Shown here piece after piece: positions 1 to 4,325 of a DNA stretch of 5,619 bases. The DNA is taken from the NCBI GenBank assembly GCA_964393215.1, contig CAYMSW010000040.1, positions 1 to 5,619 of the forward strand, given 5' to 3'. How positions within the stretch are numbered: position 1 is the first letter of the stretch; every line of letters begins with the position of its first letter. The notes beneath the pieces were generated by a model. The model was not told the DNA's origin and did no database searches. It saw only the letters and a program-made list of their open reading frames with translations. The stretch comes from CAYFNK01 sp964393215. Its GTDB lineage: Archaea > Nanobdellota > Nanobdellia > SCGC-AAA011-G17 > PNOQ01. Both the position numbers and the translations under genes were made by a program.

Positions 1-2
1 TC

Positions 3-7
3 GAAAC
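3..7. repeat. Left copy of target-site duplication GAAAC
   Basis: GAAAC at 3-7 is repeated at 2800-2804, directly outside the opposite end of the IS21 element. Five base pairs fits the 4-8 bp duplications known for this family. The preceding C (position 2, and 2799 on the right) also matches, so the duplication could be 6 bp. Confidence 0.6.
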
Positions 8-53
8 GTCAACCGAAAAATGACCCCTTGCGACAACCCAATTTTGACCCCCC
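8..53. repeat. IS21 left terminal repeat region
   Basis: Two copies of the transposase-site-like motif TGACCCC occur at 21-27 and 45-53, separated by a stretch containing CGACAACCCAA. The same CGACAAC-CAA-TGACCCCC arrangement is found in inverted orientation at the right end. Multiple short terminal repeats of this kind are typical of IS21-family ends and are presumed IstA binding sites. The tip at position 8 was chosen because it lies 13 bases outside the first motif, matching the right end, and it leaves GAAAC as flanking duplication. Confidence 0.75.
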
Positions 54-103
54 TATGATTTAAACGCAATTTTACCAACAGCCATAATAGCAGCTCACTT
101 CTT

Positions 104-156
104 CGGAATGGGAGTAGCTGGAGGGAGCGTAGCGACCGCAGGCTACTCCCATTCCG
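104..156. repeat. Perfect 15-bp inverted repeat (stem-loop) inside the IS21 element
   Basis: The arm CGGAATGGGAGTAGC at 104-118 is perfectly complementary to 142-156, enclosing a 23-base loop with the tandem AGCG-T-AGCG. It lies between the stop of the third ORF (176) and the left terminal repeats, so a transcript running through istA, istB and the small ORF would fold it. No T-run follows on the minus strand (GAAGAAGTGAGC comes next), so it is not a standard intrinsic terminator. It could act as an mRNA-stabilising hairpin, a block to read-through into or out of the element, or a REP-like sequence. The structure is read directly from the sequence; its role is unknown. Confidence 0.8.
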
Positions 157-175
157 GACCTCAATTCGTATTGGT

Positions 176-427
176 TTAAATTTGCTGCTGCAAAAGCTCT
201 AATGCTTTTTGTTGATTATCCCCAATATCAGACCGTGAAACATCACCAATCAACACCGGATAAGTATATCCGTTTTCCTGGATCAAAAGTCCGCCAAATG
301 CATCTGCAATCCTGTAAATGTGGTAACCCTCAACGTCGTCAAACCAGGTGGTGTTTCCTGACGTAAACTCAAAATCGACCGTTTCCAGTCTGCCTTTGGA
401 CATGTTGTATATCGTCGTATTTTTCAC
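176..427 (-). CDS. Third ORF of the IS21 element, 83-aa protein of unknown function
   Basis: This short gene starts with GTG (427-425), which overlaps the istB stop codon in a GTGA junction. It has its own Shine-Dalgarno AAGGAG about eight bases upstream, inside the istB end. The coupling and ribosome-binding site argue that it is translated as the last gene of the transposition operon. The protein is small and acidic to neutral. It has an aromatic-rich middle (TTWFDDVEGYHIYRI, residues about 26-40), a YPVLIGD stretch that looks like a beta strand, and a Gln/Leu-rich C-terminal helix ending LLQQQI. There is no signal peptide, membrane segment or cysteine pair. I do not recognise a family. Being inside the terminal repeats it would move with the element, so it may be an accessory or regulator of transposition, or a passenger gene. 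Only its reality as a gene is well supported. Confidence 0.75.
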   Translation of the reverse strand: MKNTTIYNMSKGRLETVDFEFTSGNTTWFDDVEGYHIYRIADAFGGLLIQENGYTYPVLIGDVSRSDIGDNQQKALELLQQQI

Positions 428-1179
428 TTGGATCTCCTTTTCAATGTTTCCTTTAGCCGGTAGCTTTCCCAGTTACAATTGATTACATGGGCTTTATGCG
501 TCACACGATCCAGTAACGCTGCCGTCATACTGGGATCACCAAATATTTGCGTCCAATCTCCAAACCCCATATTGGTGGTGATCATGACCGGCTTTCTTTC
601 GTGGCGTTCAGCCAATATTTGGAAGATCAGCTGGGCGCCTTCTTTGGAGAAAGGAACATACCCTAGTTCGTCAATAATAAGCAGTCCGTAACCAGCGTAC
701 CGTTTGACCACTCGTCCTAAAAGCTTTTCATCTCTTGCTTCAATGAGTTCATTGGCAAGGCCGCATCCGTTGACAAAGCGCGTTCTTACCCCCTGCTTAC
801 AGGCTTCCATACCCAGAGCGGTGGCCAGATGGGTTTTGCCGGTGCCGCTTTTACCCACAAAAATAATATTGCGGCTTTTTTTAACGTAATCACAATTGGA
901 AAGCTCCTTTATGAGTCTAACATCCAGTTCCGGCGCTGCATCAAACTTGAAGGTTTCCATCGGCTTCAAAATAGGGAATTTGGCTTCCCGCAATCGTCTT
1001 TTACGGCCATTCTCCTGTCGGGTCTGGACTTCAACCTCGCTCAGGTTTAAAAGAAATTCCTCATAACTCAACGTCTCCTGCTTGGCCTGGCGGGTTAAAC
1101 TCTCCAGGTTGCGGATCATCGTGGACAACCTTAATTTTTTGAGATTTTCAAGTAAGAGTGCTTTCATCCCGGCATTCAT
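424..1179 (-). CDS. istB: IstB-like AAA+ ATPase, IS21 transposition helper
   Basis: This is the ATP-dependent helper of IS21 transposition, related to DnaC-type helicase loaders. IstB oligomerises on DNA, helps select the target and stimulates the IstA transposase. At 251 aa it has normal family length. The N-terminal 60 residues are helical. Walker A is GKSGTGKT at residues 109-116, Walker B is LLIIDELG at 166-173, a sensor-like TTN lies at 201-203, and the DRVTH motif typical of IstB is near 224-228. The ATG at 1179 overlaps the istA TGA (ATGA) and has GGAGG six bases upstream, which fixes the start and indicates translational coupling. Its own stop overlaps the GTG of the following small ORF. 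No frameshift or missing catalytic residue is seen. Confidence 0.96.
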   Translation of the reverse strand: MNAGMKALLLENLKKLRLSTMIRNLESLTRQAKQETLSYEEFLLNLSEVEVQTRQENGRKRRLREAKFPILKPMETFKFDAAPELDVRLIKELSNCDYVKKSRNIIFVGKSGTGKTHLATALGMEACKQGVRTRFVNGCGLANELIEARDEKLLGRVVKRYAGYGLLIIDELGYVPFSKEGAQLIFQILAERHERKPVMITTNMGFGDWTQIFGDPSMTAALLDRVTHKAHVINCNWESYRLKETLKRRSK

Positions 1180-2678
1180 ATGGCACCTCCAATCTGTCCG
1201 TAAACAGACACATCCGGAGGCGGCAGGCTCTGCCAGTTATCCAAGGATGAAAACGATGGACCGCCGTGGCCCTCTTTATGGATTAAAATATGCTTGACGG
1301 CCTGGCTGGAACCCGCACCCGATGATAGCGCCATCTCAACCGCCGACTCGATATCGCCGGCAGCATGGTCTTTGTAAAGCATTAAAACCGAGACGAAGTC
1401 CTTGATGCCTTTTGTATGGCCCTGCTTTTGGCAGAATTTATCCAAAATCCGTTCCAGGCAAAAAGGCCAGTTCGCACGCCATTGTCTAATCACGCGTGCC
1501 GATTCAAATGCCTGGGGCCGCTGGGCTATGAGCTCAAGATAATGCTCCGGCAAAAGACTCCATTTGTTGTTGCTGTAAAGCCGAAGGTGCGATGCTATCT
1601 TTTTACTCCCGTAGAATATCTCGACACGATCGACATATAAAACAACATTGACCTTCAAATAGGCATGTGATGTCGGAACCGAATACCGGTTTTTATCGAT
1701 CACCACTGTAGAGTACTTATCTACTTTCCCTCTGGAGGTCTCCAGGTTGCTGAATGCAATATCCGGAAGCGGTAAAAGATGATCTTTCTCCACCTCATAC
1801 AGTTCTTTGACCGTTTGCTCCCTTCCGGCAATCCGATGATCCCCGTATGAAAGGCAGGCCTGAAAAAGCCTTTTGTTCAAATCTTCTAATGACTCCGCCT
1901 CCGGAACCGGAACCATATAGTTGCGTCGGGAATAGCCCACCAGGCCCTCTACGCCACCTTTCTCATGGCCTTGGCCTCGATTGCAAAAGCGGGGTGTAAA
2001 ATTGTAATAGCCGACAAACTTCTCATACGATTCTTGAAGGATCCGCTTTTTGCCACGCAGTATCTTTTGCACCGCAGTTGTCAAATTGTCATAGATCAGT
2101 ATCGGGAATACGCCGCCAAAAAACGAAAACCCTCGAATATGTCCGTCAAATAGCGCCTGCTGACGCTCACAGGGATAACAGCGGACAAAATGTTTACCCG
2201 AAAATTTTGACCGCATGCAAAAAAGCTTCAGCTTGGTCTCGACTCCCCCTAAAATCGCTATGCATTGACCCCAGTCCACTTCGGCCTCAACACCGGACTG
2301 GGGATCACTGGGAATAAAAACCTGCTGGGCTCCAACCCCTAATCTCAGCTTGGCCTCACGAACATACCGTCTGACCGTTGTCTCAGAACCCTTAAAATTA
2401 TGTTCCTGACGGAGTCGATTATAAACCCGTACCGCGGTATGACGCTGTTTTTTCGGTCGCTGCTTATCATCCGTCAACCATTGATTGATTAACTGGAGAT
2501 ACGGACCCAATACCGGATACGGCTGGACATCTCTGGGCTTGTACCCGCTGTATTCTCCTCTCAGCACCTTTTTGATTGTGTTTTTTGAATGACCTGTTTC
2601 CCTGGCGATCTGTTTTATCCTTTTGCCGTAAACTCGATGTGCCGTTCGAATGTAACTGTACTGTTCCACCTTGAGCAT
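1176..2678 (-). CDS. istA: IstA, IS21-family DDE transposase
   Basis: This is the transposase that binds the terminal repeats and carries out DNA cleavage and strand transfer. I start it at the ATG at 2678 (500 aa, protein starting MLKVEQYSYI), the usual IstA N-terminus. A longer reading from a TTG at 2753 would begin inside the terminal repeat and is unlikely. A helix-turn-helix lies near residues 19-42 (GKRIKQIARETGHSKNTIKK). The catalytic triad is visible as D135 (EVDWGQ), D197 (LIYDNL) and E244 (EKGGVEG), with typical IS21 spacing. A C-terminal beta-rich region follows (about 310-380). Upstream, GGAGG lies eleven bases from the ATG and AAGGAG only one base from it, so translation may be tuned low; GTG at codon 4 is an alternative start. 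The stop overlaps istB. Confidence 0.95.
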   Translation of the reverse strand: MLKVEQYSYIRTAHRVYGKRIKQIARETGHSKNTIKKVLRGEYSGYKPRDVQPYPVLGPYLQLINQWLTDDKQRPKKQRHTAVRVYNRLRQEHNFKGSETTVRRYVREAKLRLGVGAQQVFIPSDPQSGVEAEVDWGQCIAILGGVETKLKLFCMRSKFSGKHFVRCYPCERQQALFDGHIRGFSFFGGVFPILIYDNLTTAVQKILRGKKRILQESYEKFVGYYNFTPRFCNRGQGHEKGGVEGLVGYSRRNYMVPVPEAESLEDLNKRLFQACLSYGDHRIAGREQTVKELYEVEKDHLLPLPDIAFSNLETSRGKVDKYSTVVIDKNRYSVPTSHAYLKVNVVLYVDRVEIFYGSKKIASHLRLYSNNKWSLLPEHYLELIAQRPQAFESARVIRQWRANWPFCLERILDKFCQKQGHTKGIKDFVSVLMLYKDHAAGDIESAVEMALSSGAGSSQAVKHILIHKEGHGGPSFSSLDNWQSLPPPDVSVYGQIGGAI

Positions 2679-2708
2679 TCTCCTTTCTACCTCCGATCCG
2701 CTGAATTG

Positions 2709-2714
2709 ATAATA
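2709..2714 (-). promoter_or_regulatory. Candidate -10 element for istA
   Basis: TATTAT, one mismatch from TATAAT, is read on the minus strand about 30 bases before the istA ATG. No convincing -35 lies 16-18 bases upstream. TTGACC in the inner terminal repeat (2753-2748) is a better -35, but it would need a -10 nearer to it (TATGTT, 19-base spacer). Either way, istA transcription probably starts between the right terminal repeat and the ATG. Confidence 0.3.
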
Positions 2715-2744
2715 TTCAATCCAACATACCAGAGATCCACTCAA

Positions 2745-2799
2745 GGGGGTCAATTTTGCGTTGTCGTTTTCCCCGTTAGGGGGTCAGTTTTAGATTAGC
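2745..2799. repeat. IS21 right terminal repeat region
   Basis: Read on the minus strand, TGACCCCC occurs at 2786-2779 and again at 2752-2745, with CGACAACGCAA between them. This is the inverted counterpart of the left end. The two motifs start 34 bp apart here but 24 bp apart at the left end, so this end has about ten extra bases (around TAACGGGGAAAA). The inner motif forms TTGACC, which may double as a -35 element for istA. Confidence 0.75.
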
Positions 2800-3119
2800 G
2801 AAACTAATGATTGATCATAAGAAAATACAACTGAATAGGAATCCGTGAACTCAATGAAATCTTGGATTGTTATGTGCTTCTTCGTTCTTTTGGAGCCAAT
2901 TCCGGTATCAGGATCAAGAAGGATTGCTGTCTTTGGCATTGGAGGTGGGGTGGCAGGTTTCAAATCTGCTCCTATGAAATCAAGAAAGCTATCTTGGATC
3001 TTGGAATAATCGCCTGTAAACATGGGATCTACATAGACGCTGTACCCTTGATTTTTTAGAACGCAAAGAAAAAACCTTTTTACAATGTCATAGGAGTCTC
3101 CAAACCACATTGGATTCAT
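2790..3119 (-). pseudogene. 5' part of a DPDTG-motif protein gene, disrupted by IS21
   Basis: The gene starts at ATG 3119 with AAGGAG eight bases upstream, and 107 native codons run to 2799 before entering the insertion sequence. Two codons of IS end (Leu-Ile) and a TAA at 2792-2790 follow, giving a 109-aa truncated product. The remainder of the gene must lie left of the window. Visible features are an N-terminal MWFGDSYDIVKRF, then YVDPMFTGDY near residues 28-37, a Pro-rich stretch (PPPMP), ILLDPDTGIG near 70-79 and VVFSYDQSL near the break. Spaced D-P-D-T/N-G and hydrophobic-Y/F-D-Q motifs recall uncharacterised bacterial proteins I have seen with DPDNGI-like motifs, but I cannot name the family or its activity. 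It has its own promoter region past the upstream terminator, so it is probably a separate transcription unit. The intact protein may have been an enzyme; that is inference only. Confidence 0.75.
2800..2804. repeat. Right copy of target-site duplication GAAAC
   Basis: This is the partner of GAAAC at 3-7. On the minus strand it encodes part of a Val-Ser pair in the interrupted gene, so the same two codons should be repeated at the start of the distal gene fragment beyond the left window edge. Confidence 0.6.
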
Positions 3120-3161
3120 ATAATTGCTCCTTGATATTAGGTATTGCATCAACCAATAAGA

Positions 3162-3182
3162 ATATCTATAAAAAATAGATAT
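3162..3182. repeat. Inverted repeat ATATCTA-N7-TAGATAT at a candidate promoter
   Basis: Perfect 7-bp arms at 3162-3168 and 3176-3182 flank an A-rich 7-base spacer, about 43 bases upstream of the start codon at 3119. The right arm overlaps the candidate -10 element. The position and dyad symmetry would suit a repressor operator, but a chance AT-rich palindrome cannot be excluded. Confidence 0.4.
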
Positions 3183-3204
3183 CTGCAATCCAAGCCCATG
3201 TCAA
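3176..3204 (-). promoter_or_regulatory. Candidate sigma-70 promoter for the DPDTG gene
   Basis: A perfect TTGACA (3204-3199, minus strand) is followed after 17 bases by TATCTA (3181-3176), which matches only half of the -10 consensus. It lies just downstream of the terminator of the neighbouring operon and 57 bases before the start codon at 3119, the right place for a separate promoter. Confidence 0.45.
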
Positions 3205-3215
3205 TGATACCAATA

Positions 3216-3243
3216 AAAAAGCCCCACATCAGCAGGGCTTTTT
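3216..3243 (-). terminator. Rho-independent terminator of the JAB-E1 / NlpC/P60 cluster
   Basis: On the minus strand AAAAAGCCC pairs with GGGCTTTTT around a 10-base loop, followed by a T-rich tail (TTTTTTATTGG). It lies 20 bases after the stop codon at 3264 and ends the transcript of the unrecognised 142-codon gene and probably of the cluster. The A-run on the other side makes it potentially bidirectional, although no plus-strand gene is seen to use it. Confidence 0.87.
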
Positions 3244-3263
3244 CAACTCTATTTCAGATTAAT

Positions 3264-3692
3264 TCAATACAACCTATCGCCGTGAGTACCGTTTGGTGCG
3301 CAATGAAGAGGTACAACGTGATTCCCGATCATGTTCGGCCCCGGACCACATCGGATTAGATCAGTGGGTGGGTTTAGTGAAGGATACGGCTCACCGTGAT
3401 CCCCGTTCGGCCCGACATGAGAAGAGGTCTTGATTTCCAGATTACCAATGCCGCACTGCCCCGGATTTTCCGGACCCAACAGAGAGAACTTGATCTCCGG
3501 CGACTTTAAAATCGGGCGATCAACCAAAGGCAAGACCTCAAGAGGCTTGATATCTGGCTTATAACCCGAATCAAACGAAAATGATTTCTCCTCCTTCTTG
3601 CCGAAAATCCGGTTCGATAAAGATGAAGATCCAATGCTCGACCGACATATGCATAAAACATCAATAAGCCCACACTTCAGACAGTTTCCCAT
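3264..3692 (-). CDS. Unrecognised 142-aa Cys/Gly/Pro-rich protein with internal repeat
   Basis: ATG 3692 has AAAGGAG seven bases upstream and the frame is closed by a clear terminator, so this is a real gene. The N-terminus carries a cysteine cluster (C4, C7, C14, C16) that could bind a metal, followed by a Ser-rich linker and a Lys/Glu patch near 32-36. The middle is rich in Pro, Leu and Lys. From about residue 92 the C-terminal part is Gly/Pro/Asn/His-rich, with a repeated unit: HVGPNGDHGEPYP at 92-104 and HCAPNGTHGDRLY at 130-142. Three further cysteines occur at 80, 115 and 131. I see no signal peptide, membrane helix or known enzyme motif, and no obvious beta-grasp ubiquitin-like pattern. 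It ends DRLY, without the Gly-Gly tail of an activated Ubl. It follows the NlpC/P60 gene by 95 bp. It could be a structural or substrate protein of the neighbouring enzymes, but function is unknown. Confidence 0.72.
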   Translation of the reverse strand: MGNCLKCGLIDVLCICRSSIGSSSLSNRIFGKKEEKSFSFDSGYKPDIKPLEVLPLVDRPILKSPEIKFSLLGPENPGQCGIGNLEIKTSSHVGPNGDHGEPYPSLNPPTDLIRCGPGPNMIGNHVVPLHCAPNGTHGDRLY

Positions 3693-3734
3693 AACGTTTC
3701 TCCTTTCAGTTGAAATTAAATTTCCGTGTCTTTA

Positions 3735-3740
3735 ATTATA
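3735..3740 (-). promoter_or_regulatory. Candidate -10 element upstream of the 142-aa gene
   Basis: A perfect TATAAT occurs on the minus strand 43 bases before the ATG at 3692, in the AT-rich gap after the NlpC/P60 gene. The region 16-18 bases upstream is only a T-run (GTTTTTA), a poor -35. It may be an internal promoter that lets the 142-aa gene be expressed apart from the upstream genes, or a chance match in AT-rich DNA. Confidence 0.35.
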
Positions 3741-3787
3741 TAGTGACGCCAGTCGATAAAAACTTAAGTAAATAAATTTGATTATTT

Positions 3788-4312
3788 TTACATCACCCTT
3801 CGAGCACCAATAAACCGGTTGCACCAATAGGGACGATTGATAGAAGCTGTCATTACCCTTCCAAAGCTCTTTGAGCTATGGATAAAGGAATAATTCCCAA
3901 TATAGATACCCACATGCATACTTTTTGCAGAGGTCCTAAAAAAGACGAGATCACCGGGTTTTAAATATCGCACACTTCTCCCAGTGCGAAGCTGGTTATA
4001 AGACACTCTGGGCAAATTAATGCCATGCCTTCTATAAACCCAGAAAGTAAGCCCGGAACAATCGAACCCGGATCGAGGGCTATCACCACCCCATACATAC
4101 CGCCTGCCAAGCTGAGAATAGGCAGTCTTGAGTATGACTGAACTATTCTGAACCTTGACCCTGCCCAGGCGTTTTGCCTGCTTAGCACGCCAAATCCTGC
4201 ATTTCTTGCACTGGCAAACAGCTCCAGATTCGGATTGAAAGCTGATCATTACGAGGCACAATGCCAGGATCGAAATAAAAAGAAGCTTGAGGTTTCGCGG
4301 TTGTGTGCCCAT
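3788..4312 (-). CDS. Exported NlpC/P60 family cysteine peptidase
   Basis: This 174-aa protein is a small secreted NlpC/P60 hydrolase; the family cuts peptide bonds in peptidoglycan stems or related amide bonds. I start it at ATG 4312 because AAGGAAGGG lies just upstream and the protein then begins with a signal peptide: a basic start (NLK), a hydrophobic core about residues 9-25, and a probable signal peptidase I site near SESGA (about 31). A longer frame reaches 4378 but overlaps the preceding gene and hides the signal peptide. The mature end opens with C33, C35 and C38 (CQCKKC), then a basic linker. The catalytic domain begins near residue 58 with AYSQLGRRYVWGG; the nucleophile is C85 in GFDCSGL, the base H133 in MHVGIYIGN and the third residue H145 in FIHSS. 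It begins 13 bp after the JAB-E1 stop, so it is probably cotranscribed. Export of this enzyme next to a cytoplasmic-type E1 is unusual. Confidence 0.9.
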   Translation of the reverse strand: MGTQPRNLKLLFISILALCLVMISFQSESGAVCQCKKCRIWRAKQAKRLGRVKVQNSSVILKTAYSQLGRRYVWGGDSPRSGFDCSGLTFWVYRRHGINLPRVSYNQLRTGRSVRYLKPGDLVFFRTSAKSMHVGIYIGNYSFIHSSKSFGRVMTASINRPYWCNRFIGARRVM

Positions 4313-4325
4313 TACGGCCCTTCCT

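Larger units (their letters stand above)
8..2799 (-). mobile_element. Complete IS21-family insertion sequence with a third small ORF
   Basis: The element contains intact istA and istB genes in the usual overlapping order, and both ends carry TGACCCC-type repeats in inverted orientation. The left end has TGACCCC at 21-27 and TGACCCCCC at 45-53. The right end, read on the minus strand, has TGACCCCC at 2786-2779 and at 2752-2745. On each side 13 bases separate the outermost repeat from the proposed tip, and GAAAC is found directly outside both tips (3-7 and 2800-2804). The exact tips are uncertain by a base or two, because a 6-bp duplication CGAAAC (2-7 and 2799-2804) would put the right tip at 2798. 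The element is about 2.79 kb, at the upper end for IS21 elements, partly because of the extra ORF and stem-loop near its left end. Neither transposition gene shows a frameshift, so it could be active. It interrupts a minus-strand gene. Confidence 0.9.

Noticed and set aside
104..156. Stem-loop as an intrinsic terminator
   Set aside because: The stem is strong but no T-run follows on the minus strand, so it is listed as a structured repeat instead.
479..1050. Several plus-strand open frames opposite istB
   Set aside because: These are antisense shadows of a conserved ATPase gene with no domain signal.
2679..2753. N-terminal extension of istA from a TTG at 2753
   Set aside because: It would start inside the terminal repeat, lacks a ribosome-binding site and adds 25 residues not typical of IstA. 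The ATG at 2678 gives the usual N-terminus.
3264..3692. The 142-aa protein as the ubiquitin-like partner of the E1
   Set aside because: It shows no beta-grasp-like pattern and no C-terminal Gly-Gly, ending in DRLY. It is cysteine-, proline- and glycine-rich instead.
3961..4188. Minus-strand 75-codon frame inside the NlpC/P60 gene
   Set aside because: It is in a different frame from the catalytic C85/H133 protein, with no ribosome-binding site or family signal.
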